Positions 1-5,064 of a stretch of DNA of 5,064 bases are shown in pieces. This DNA comes from an uncultured Lentisphaeria bacterium (lineage in GTDB: Bacteria; Verrucomicrobiota; Lentisphaeria; JABSQK01; CAJWLW01). The DNA lies in NCBI GenBank assembly GCA_913042885.1, contig CAJWLW010000346.1, positions 1 through 5,064 of the forward strand, given 5' to 3'. The notes under the pieces are model-generated. The model had not been told where the DNA came from. It ran no database searches and was given only the letters and a program-made list of their open reading frames with translations. The number at the start of each line of letters is the position of its first letter. Positions within the stretch are counted from its first letter, which is position 1. Made by a program: the position numbers and the translations under genes.

Positions 1-155
1 GTCACCTCGAGCTTTTGCGCTCGGGCGCGATCGATCAGGCGCTCGGGGGCGTACGACGGATCGATGAGCACTGCCACACCTGCCTCGCGGTCACCAAGCA
101 GGTAGCCGAGATTATGATCACCGCCAACGCGAATCTGCTCGAAAATGAAGTTCAA
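1..155 (-). CDS. MBL-fold metallo-hydrolase, N-terminal fragment (cut by left edge)
   Basis: Reading the minus strand from a TTG codon at 155 gives 51 uninterrupted codons to the window edge. The product begins MNFIFEQIRVGGDHNLGYLL and continues with GDREAGVAVLIDPSY and a helix of the type APERLIDRARAQKLEV. This is the first beta-hairpin and helix typical of glyoxalase II-like and persulfide-dioxygenase-like metallo-beta-lactamase proteins: a 'GGD.N..YL.GD' strand, then '(V)DP' before the HxHxDH loop. The zinc-binding HxHxDH motif would lie beyond the left edge, so catalysis cannot be judged. The start is TTG because I find no ATG or GTG in frame nearby. A GGGGGA purine run sits 7 bases upstream of it. 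The gene follows the 522-residue gene by 20 bases, suggesting co-transcription. The family call is based on a short N-terminal segment only. The exact substrate (glutathione thioester, persulfide, other) is not determined. Confidence 0.75.
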   Translation of the reverse strand, partial: MNFIFEQIRVGGDHNLGYLLGDREAGVAVLIDPSYAPERLIDRARAQKLEV

Positions 156-162
156 CAGGCGA

Positions 163-168
163 TCCCCC
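163..168 (-). promoter_or_regulatory. Probable ribosome binding site of the MBL-fold gene
   Basis: On the minus strand the purine run GGGGGA lies 7 bases upstream of the TTG codon at 155, in the 20-base gap after the preceding stop codon. It is not a perfect Shine-Dalgarno match, but its position supports the TTG as the start, since no ATG or GTG is available in frame. Confidence 0.4.
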
Positions 169-175
169 AGAGAGA

Positions 176-1744
176 TTACAGCAGTACCCGTTGGATATAG
201 GTGCTGCGAAGGTTGCGGATATCACTGACGAAATCCTCCTCTTCCGCGAGGATTTCCTCCGTTGTGCGGTTGAGGGCGCGACGGCTCGACAGGTATTTGC
301 GGCCGGCCGCGGCGATTGCCGAGAGGTCGCGCAAGGGGCCGCTGGCGCGGTCGATCGACTCGAACTGCTCGTCCGACAAGAGGCGGCGAATATTGTCCTC
401 GTGCAAGACCTGCATCAGCCGCCGGTAGCGCCGTCCGATCTCGGTGTTCAGCAGTTTCTGCTCGCGAGAGCTGGCATACATCGCGGTCAGTTTCTCAACC
501 ACGGTATCGCGCTGCTCCATCGAGTCGAACTCGCCGGTCAAGGCGTCGAGCTCGGCGATCACTGCGGCCTCGAAAGTCTCATCACCGAAGGACAACATTT
601 TTATCGTCTTTGCCGGCGGTCTGCCGCTTCTCATGTCCGCAAGGAAACGGCGGTGCACCGCTTCGGCGCAGTGTCTTTCGAGCACGCGCTCCCAGCCTTG
701 CCGGTGTTCGGTGGTGAAGCCAAAGAGAGAGAGGGCGAACTCGTAGGCGCCGTTGGGCGTATTGAGGATGAGGTCCGCCAACACGACCAGTGGCGGAATC
801 ATCTGGTCGATCCACAGCAGTTGCCGGTATAATGCGGCGCGTCTCATTTCCTTGTTCTCGTCTTCTCCGGTCTCGACGAGTTTGCTGCTTTCGAAGATGA
901 AAAAATCGATTGCGGTGCCGGTCTGGTCGATACTGTTCTTGAGCCAGCGCAGCATCCGATTTCCGTCGGTGAACGGGTAGAGAAACTGCAGGTGCCGGGC
1001 CTGGACAATAGCGGGCGGCATCTCTGCAACCCAGGCGCGGAACCAGTATTCGCGCAGCAGTCGGTCCGCCTCCTCGACGACCGACGGCCAGTGACGGAAT
1101 GCCTGCCGATCGTCGCTCCAGATCTTGGCCTGTCGCAGGGCAGCGCCCGGCAGGTCCGTCCGGGTACGCCAGACGCGGATGAGGTCGCGAGCGACATCGG
1201 GGTCGATCGGGGTGCTCTCGTCGCTGCACAGTTTCAGCTGCCAGGCGACGGCGCGTTCGTGATCGAGCTGCAGCATGAACTGGAAAAGTGGCTCGAGAAC
1301 GGTATGGACCAGTTGGTTGCGACGCTTTGCTGCGTCGACGGCGTGCACCACGTCCTTTGGTACTTCGGAACTGGCATTGACCTTGAACCATTGCAGCGGC
1401 GTGTAAAAGTCGGCCGGCACCAAGCTCACGGAGGCGGATACAGGCTCGGCGATCGTGACGTCGGGCAACTCACCGGCAGCGACGAGCTGGCGGGCCGCGC
1501 GGTCGAGAAAAATGTGGAAGTCGGCGAGGACATTCTGCTCGGCGCGTTTCACCGGGCTGGTGACATACAGCGCGAGCAACTCATCGGCAAAGGCAGCGGT
1601 TTCGTCAAAGAACGCCGGCCCGAGCTCGGGCACCAGGGCTTCGAGCTTGGGCATCGCCACATCGACGAGCTCCGGATTGAGCCGCCGAAAAACCTGCAGG
1701 TATTCGCGGGCCCGGGCGACAGCGGATATTTGTGTATCTGGCAT
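176..1744 (-). CDS. Uncharacterised helical protein of about 522 residues with a degenerate Fic/Doc-like core
   Basis: I do not recognise this as a named full-length family. It has no signal peptide or membrane segment and is rich in helix-forming, charged residues, so a cytoplasmic location is likely. In the middle (residues about 140-310, numbered from the ATG) the layout resembles a Fic domain: PGAALRQAKIW at 199-209 matches the usual 'PG..R...VwI' strand; MPPAIVQARHLQF at 242-254 matches the helix leading into the active site; YPFTDGNRMLR at 256-266 matches HPFx(D/E)GNGRxxR; and a hydrophobic DFFIF strand followed by ESS (285-287) and a helix comes after. Compared with active Fic enzymes, which transfer AMP or other phosphate-containing groups to proteins, the catalytic His is Tyr256 and one residue after Gly-Asn is missing, so activity is doubtful. 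The first 140 and last 200 residues are unassigned helices. Start: ATG at 1744 (MPDTQ) is preferred; a GTG at 1774, 7 bases after the preceding stop, would add 10 residues. Neither has a clear Shine-Dalgarno site. The Fic link is inference; the open frame itself is secure. Confidence 0.85.
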   Translation of the reverse strand: MPDTQISAVARAREYLQVFRRLNPELVDVAMPKLEALVPELGPAFFDETAAFADELLALYVTSPVKRAEQNVLADFHIFLDRAARQLVAAGELPDVTIAEPVSASVSLVPADFYTPLQWFKVNASSEVPKDVVHAVDAAKRRNQLVHTVLEPLFQFMLQLDHERAVAWQLKLCSDESTPIDPDVARDLIRVWRTRTDLPGAALRQAKIWSDDRQAFRHWPSVVEEADRLLREYWFRAWVAEMPPAIVQARHLQFLYPFTDGNRMLRWLKNSIDQTGTAIDFFIFESSKLVETGEDENKEMRRAALYRQLLWIDQMIPPLVVLADLILNTPNGAYEFALSLFGFTTEHRQGWERVLERHCAEAVHRRFLADMRSGRPPAKTIKMLSFGDETFEAAVIAELDALTGEFDSMEQRDTVVEKLTAMYASSREQKLLNTEIGRRYRRLMQVLHEDNIRRLLSDEQFESIDRASGPLRDLSAIAAAGRKYLSSRRALNRTTEEILAEEEDFVSDIRNLRSTYIQRVLL

Positions 1745-1781
1745 CGTGGCAGTGCGTACGCCCAGCGATCGCACGTTACAG

Positions 1782-2228
1782 TTATTTTGCCCTGGCCAGC
1801 GCGCGTTTCATCCGCTTGACAAAATCGGCGGGCTCCCACTTCGTCAATGTTTCCTTTTTGTACGCGCGCATGATATCGCCTTTGGGATGGATGAAAACGA
1901 CGTAAGGGCATTCGGCTATGTCGTACTCGCGGGCCAGATCGTGGTTGCCTTTGACGTAGAGCGGAATGAAGCGGTCCGACAGTTCAACGGCGTCGGGATC
2001 AGAAAAATGCGTGCCCCACAGGCCCTGGCAAGTCTCGCAACCGCACGTGAAAAACACCATGACAGGCATTTTACGCTCCTTCGCTTCGATCAATGCGTCG
2101 TGAAAGATGACCGTACGCTGGCCTACCATGCGCCATTCGATGTCGCCGCCTTCCGGCCTGAGCGTTGGTTTCTCGAATGCCGCAGAAGTCATGATAGTAC
2201 ACATGAGTAAAAGCAGGATACGTAACAT
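1782..2228 (-). CDS. Exported thioredoxin-fold protein with a CETC motif
   Basis: A 148-residue protein. Residues 1-17 form a short signal peptide (MLR, a Leu-rich core, then TSAA), so the mature part should be periplasmic. The core has the thioredoxin plan: a strand MPVMVFF at 54-60; cysteines at 62, 64 and 67 (TCGCETCQ), giving a CxxC pair Cys64-Glu-Thr-Cys67 at the start of a helix; a strand RFIPLYVKG; then IAECPYVVFIHPKG at 104-117, where Cys107-Pro108 occupies the cis-proline position that faces the active site; and a C-terminal helix. Length and layout fit the DUF255/thioredoxin_7-like 'thioredoxin family protein' group. It probably carries out thiol-disulfide exchange. Its partners are unknown, but the upstream exported genes, one with a CxxCH motif, are candidates. 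The ATG at 2228 has a GAGGG site 6 bases upstream. The residue before Cys10 (LLMC) does not fit a lipobox, so lipidation is unlikely. The odd extra Cys62 gives CxCxxC. Confidence 0.82.
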   Translation of the reverse strand: MLRILLLLMCTIMTSAAFEKPTLRPEGGDIEWRMVGQRTVIFHDALIEAKERKMPVMVFFTCGCETCQGLWGTHFSDPDAVELSDRFIPLYVKGNHDLAREYDIAECPYVVFIHPKGDIMRAYKKETLTKWEPADFVKRMKRALARAK

Positions 2229-2234
2229 CGTTTA

Positions 2235-2239
2235 CCCTC
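2235..2239 (-). promoter_or_regulatory. Ribosome binding site of the thioredoxin-like gene
   Basis: GAGGG on the minus strand ends 6 bases before the ATG at 2228, inside the 39-base AT-rich gap after the DUF1501 stop codon. The good spacing fixes this ATG as the start. Confidence 0.65.
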
Positions 2240-2267
2240 GTTTTCTGTTGATTATCTTATCGTTAGA

Positions 2268-3539
2268 TTAGCCGAAGAGTTGGTCGATTACTTTCGCGTC
2301 TTTCTTGGCGAACGCAATGGGACGCCCCTCCGGAGTAACAAGTTCCTTTTTCGGATCAATCCCGAAACTTTGGCCGATCGAAGCAAAGAGATCCTGCACC
2401 TGCACCGGGTTATCCGTGACTTCCATGCCGTCGTCGCTAGTGCTGCCGATCACCTGGCCACCGCTCACGCCACCGCCCGCCATGACGACGGACCAGGCGC
2501 CGGGAAAGTGGTCGCGACCGCCGCGTTCATTGATCCGCGGGGTGCGCCCGAACTCACCCATCCACACAACCAGTGTCTCGTCGAGCATACCGTCTGACCG
2601 CAATTCTTCGACCAGCGCTGCAAAGGCCGGATCAAGCTGGCTGGACAGGCCAGAGACGGAATTGAAGACATCCGAATGCGTATCCCAGCCGCCGAGCTGG
2701 ACCTCGACAAACGGCACGCCCACCTCAATCAGCCGCTTGGCGACCAGGCAGCCGCGGCCGAAATAGTTGTCCAGCTTATATCGCCGGACCTGCTTCGATC
2801 CAGCGTTGCTGACGTCGAAAACTTTCGTCAGCTTCGACTCCATCAGGCGTTGAGCTTTTTCGTAGACGTCGCGGTGCGCCACGATCGCCGAGCTGTCACG
2901 CCTCTTGTCGAAACTGTCTTCGAACCTGTCGAGCAGCCGCCAGCGCTTGTACTGGCGAATTTCGTTGATGCCGTATGGTTTGATATTGCCAGGCATCTGC
3001 CCGGCATTGCCGATGACTAGCGGACGATACTGTGGACCGAGGAAGCCAGGGCCGGCGGACGATCCGTTGATGCTGATGAAACTCGGAAGCTCTGCATTGA
3101 GGTCGCCCATTTCAAAGGAGATCATCGAGCCCAGGCTGGCATACTGCACAGTTGCCTGTGGGGTGTAGCCGGTGTGCAGCAGGTAGGACGCCCGGTCGTG
3201 GTTGCCTTCACGCGAGGTCATCGAGCGGATGATCGCCAGTTCGCGCATCTGCTCGGCCAGCTTCGGAAGATGCTCCGAGATGCGAATGCCCTTCGTAGCC
3301 GTCCTGATTGCTTTGAACATACCGCCGTTCATCGTGTCCGGCTTCGGATCGAACGTGTCGAGCTGGCTGGGACCGCCGCCCATCCACAGAAGGATGCACG
3401 CCTTCGCCCGTTGCTGGGCCGCAATTTTGCGCATCGCCATCACGGGGTTGGTGCCCGCCATGATAACACCGACTATCCCACCAGCACCGACCTTCAGGAA
3501 ATCCTTACGTGATAGATGTTCGGGTGTGTCCATTGTCAT
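2268..3539 (-). CDS. DUF1501 domain-containing protein (alkaline phosphatase/sulfatase-like fold), Tat-type leader
   Basis: A 423-residue protein matching DUF1501 over its whole length. The leader contains SRKDFLKVGAGG (10-21), a twin-arginine-like signal with Lys in place of the second Arg, followed by a weakly hydrophobic stretch to about residue 36. This predicts export of a folded protein. Family landmarks in order: ILLWMGGGPSQLDTFDPKP (49-67); SREGNHDRASYLLHTGY (109-125); LPSFISINGSSAGPGFLG (151-168); GGWDTH (283-288); VVWMGEFGRTP (324-334); GRDHFPGAWSVVMAGGG (341-357); GRPIAF near the end. The Asp/His residues of WDTH and GRDH sit where members of the alkaline phosphatase superfamily hold metal ions. 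The substrate of DUF1501 proteins is not established, and many are annotated as sulfatases by fold alone. The gene lies 35 bases after the PSD1 gene, the usual partner. Two ATGs, at 3539 and 3533, are possible starts: the GGAGG site is 4 bases from the first and 10 from the second. Confidence 0.95.
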   Translation of the reverse strand: MTMDTPEHLSRKDFLKVGAGGIVGVIMAGTNPVMAMRKIAAQQRAKACILLWMGGGPSQLDTFDPKPDTMNGGMFKAIRTATKGIRISEHLPKLAEQMRELAIIRSMTSREGNHDRASYLLHTGYTPQATVQYASLGSMISFEMGDLNAELPSFISINGSSAGPGFLGPQYRPLVIGNAGQMPGNIKPYGINEIRQYKRWRLLDRFEDSFDKRRDSSAIVAHRDVYEKAQRLMESKLTKVFDVSNAGSKQVRRYKLDNYFGRGCLVAKRLIEVGVPFVEVQLGGWDTHSDVFNSVSGLSSQLDPAFAALVEELRSDGMLDETLVVWMGEFGRTPRINERGGRDHFPGAWSVVMAGGGVSGGQVIGSTSDDGMEVTDNPVQVQDLFASIGQSFGIDPKKELVTPEGRPIAFAKKDAKVIDQLFG

Positions 3540-3543
3540 ACAG

Positions 3544-3548
3544 CCTCC
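3544..3548 (-). promoter_or_regulatory. Ribosome binding site of the DUF1501 gene
   Basis: A perfect GGAGG on the minus strand lies 4 bases before the ATG at 3539 and 10 bases before the in-frame ATG at 3533. The spacing is slightly short for the first and slightly long for the second, so the true start may be either; the product differs by only two residues. Confidence 0.7.
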
Positions 3549-3574
3549 GATTCGTTAGCGTTGAAGCTTCAGCG

Positions 3575-5064
3575 TTAGTGGATGTAGAAGAATTCTGTGG
3601 AATTGAGCATGACCCACGCCACATCCTGAAACCCCTGCAGCTTGCTCTCGGCGTTGTTGACGTGGTTGCGGAATCGCCGCCGCTCACCGGCGGTCGCCGG
3701 CCGTGACAAGATGCGCAGCGAGAGCTCTTCCATGCGTGTCTTCATGCCTTCACGACTCTCGGCCATGTTGCTGATTGGGCTGTCTTGATAAGTGACAAAA
3801 CGGTTGGCGATATCGCTGTTCATCATGAACAACGCCTGCGGGATAGTGCCTTGAAAATCGAGGACCTCGCCCATTTCGTCGTTGTCGTACAAGGTGACAA
3901 AGGTCTTCATCTGCTGACGCAACCGGCGGACGTACTGGCCACCTGTGCCGCCGCGGCTCATGCTGTTCGTAACCATATCGTTAAAGCCGCCGATCTCGAC
4001 GATGGAGTTCATCAGTTGCTCTGGTGTCATCGCCCGCGGCAAGGCTTTCGAGAGGTAGGTCCGGTCGAATCGATTGGTCCCGTTCGGTTCGGTTGAACGC
4101 TGAAAGATTTCGGTTTTCATGATCACCCGCGTGAGCCGCTGTAAATCGAAATTGGCAGCGATGAAATCGTCTGTCAGCAGGTTGTAGGCGTCCCGATGCA
4201 TGGGTCGTTGACGCGCCCCCAGGCTCATGTCATCGACCGGGTTGATCATGCCGCGGCCCATGAATTGAGCCCACATCCAGTTGACCAGGGCCAGGCTGAA
4301 ATACCGGTTGTCCGCAGCGGTCAGTGCGTTGCTCAGGACACGGCGGCGCTCAGCCGGTTTTGCGATCGGTGCGTCACCCAGGATATAGCGGGCCGACAAC
4401 GTCTTGTCGGTGTCGGGAATGCGCAGCCGTCCGTTGCCGCGCTGGCTCAGGCGCCATGGGTCGCTACGGCGACGCTGGCGCTGCGGACGCTGCACCCGGA
4501 TGCCCTGGAAAAAGGCGGCAGTCTCCCAGAATTCCTCCTGCTTCACAGCCTCGTACGGGTGGTCGTGACACTGGGCACACTGCATGCGGACGCCGAGAAA
4601 TACTTTCGACACGCGCCCGGCCATATTCTGCGGCGACTCAGCCCAGCGTGCCAGGAAGGCAATGCTCTTGTCCTTGCTGCTGCTGCCCTGCGCCGAGATC
4701 AGTTGACCTGCAATCGCGTCGTAGGACGTGTTCTTGGTCAACTCCTCCTCGAACCAGTCGTAGAGCATGTAGAAGAGGGTCTCGTTGTCACCGCCGCGTT
4801 GGCGACCGTTGAGCCGGATCGTCCAGACATTGGCCCAGTGCTCGGCATAGCCGGGGCCGCCAACCAGCGCATTGATCACCTGGTTACGTTTGTCGGGGGT
4901 CTCATCCTTGAGGAATGTTCCCACCTCGGCCAGCGTCGGCACCCGGCCATTCACATAGAGGTATGCCCGGCGAAGGAACTCGCCATCTGTGCAAAGTTTC
5001 GAGGGCGTCAGACCTTTTCGTTTCCAAAGCTCGGCAAACTGTTGATCGATCTGCTCGGCGAGAA
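3575..5064 (-). CDS. DUF1549/DUF1553 (PSCyt2-PSD1) protein, 5' end cut by right edge
   Basis: The frame is open from the window edge (first full codon at 5062) to a TAA at 3575-3577, giving 495 residues without the N-terminus. The visible start, LAEQIDQQFAELWKRKGLTP followed by GEFLRRAYLYVNGRVPT, is the typical opening of DUF1549 (IDxxxxxxxxxxGLxPxxxxxxxxFLRRxYLxxxGRxPT), so the GTG at 4954 is an internal Val and not the start. YAEHWANVW follows, then MQCAQCHDHPYEAVKQEEFW at about 160-179, whose CAQCH is a haem-c-type CxxCH conserved in this family. DUF1553 starts near RRVLSNALTAADNRYFSLAL and includes VNWMWAQFMGRGMINPVDD, a TEIFQRS segment and a terminal WVMLNSTEFFYIH. The family is very abundant in Planctomycetes and is usually encoded next to DUF1501, as here. 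Its biochemical role is unknown; export is expected but the signal peptide lies outside the window. The linker between the two domains is short (about 55 residues) and Arg-rich, without the large inserts common in planctomycete members. Confidence 0.93.
   Translation of the reverse strand, partial: LAEQIDQQFAELWKRKGLTPSKLCTDGEFLRRAYLYVNGRVPTLAEVGTFLKDETPDKRNQVINALVGGPGYAEHWANVWTIRLNGRQRGGDNETLFYMLYDWFEEELTKNTSYDAIAGQLISAQGSSSKDKSIAFLARWAESPQNMAGRVSKVFLGVRMQCAQCHDHPYEAVKQEEFWETAAFFQGIRVQRPQRQRRRSDPWRLSQRGNGRLRIPDTDKTLSARYILGDAPIAKPAERRRVLSNALTAADNRYFSLALVNWMWAQFMGRGMINPVDDMSLGARQRPMHRDAYNLLTDDFIAANFDLQRLTRVIMKTEIFQRSTEPNGTNRFDRTYLSKALPRAMTPEQLMNSIVEIGGFNDMVTNSMSRGGTGGQYVRRLRQQMKTFVTLYDNDEMGEVLDFQGTIPQALFMMNSDIANRFVTYQDSPISNMAESREGMKTRMEELSLRILSRPATAGERRRFRNHVNNAESKLQGFQDVAWVMLNSTEFFYIH

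Noticed and set aside
191..832. A 213-codon plus-strand open frame opposite the C-terminal part of the 522-residue gene
   Set aside because: Same reasoning: it is antisense to a long coherent frame, with no domain and no ribosome binding site that I can see.
992..1819. A 275-codon open frame on the plus strand opposite the 522-residue gene
   Set aside because: It mirrors the codon pattern of a GC-rich gene on the other strand, runs across the end of that gene into the thioredoxin gene, and its product resembles no family I know.
1455..2210. A 251-codon plus-strand open frame spanning two genes
   Set aside because: It crosses the junction between two well-supported minus-strand genes, and its translation has no recognisable domain; it is a shadow frame.
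2229..2267. Possible internal promoter (GATAAT as a -10 box) in the AT-rich gap before the thioredoxin gene
   Set aside because: At 17-base spacing the -35 position reads CTCTTC, which is a poor match. One hexamer in AT-rich sequence is weak evidence.
3551..3580. Imperfect palindrome around TGAAGCTTCA with repeated CGTTAG on both sides, between the PSD1 and DUF1501 genes
   Set aside because: The perfect part is only 10 bases, no T-run follows, and it lies between two genes that are normally co-transcribed, so a terminator or operator call is not supported.
3575..4954. Start of the PSD1 gene at the GTG at 4954
   Set aside because: The frame stays open to the window edge, and the upstream codons encode the conserved DUF1549 opening, so this GTG is an internal valine and the gene is truncated by the window.

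Overview
The window is a stretch of bacterial chromosome with mid-50s percent G+C (judged by eye) in which every credible gene lies on the minus strand. Reading in the direction of transcription, from high to low coordinates, there are five genes: (1) a PSCyt2/PSD1 (DUF1549/DUF1553) protein cut by the right edge; (2) a DUF1501 protein of the alkaline phosphatase/sulfatase-like superfamily with a twin-arginine-like leader; (3) a small exported thioredoxin-fold protein; (4) a cytoplasmic, mostly helical protein of about 522 residues that I do not recognise as a named family, but whose middle carries what looks like a decayed Fic/Doc core; (5) the first 51 codons of a metallo-beta-lactamase-fold hydrolase, cut by the left edge.

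The gaps between the genes are short (35, 39, 37 or 7, and 20 bases). I see no convincing terminator or divergent promoter, so the simplest reading is one polycistronic unit whose promoter lies beyond the right edge. No tRNA, rRNA, CRISPR, insertion sequence or long repeat is visible.

The DUF1549/DUF1553 + DUF1501 pair is the two-gene module best known from Planctomycetes, Verrucomicrobia and relatives, where it occurs in many copies. It is also found in some marine and soil Proteobacteria, Acidobacteria and other groups. This window does not decide the phylum. The compact PSD1 protein, with no long insert between its two domains, does not look like the very large planctomycete versions.

The first three products are expected at or outside the inner membrane: a protein with a CxxCH haem-type motif, a Tat-type exported hydrolase-fold protein, and a thioredoxin-like protein with a CETC redox pair. 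The thioredoxin could serve disulfide or cytochrome maturation of the first two, which is inference. The last two look cytoplasmic. The most unusual element is gene 4, in which a Fic-like motif has Tyr instead of the catalytic His and has lost one residue after Gly-Asn.
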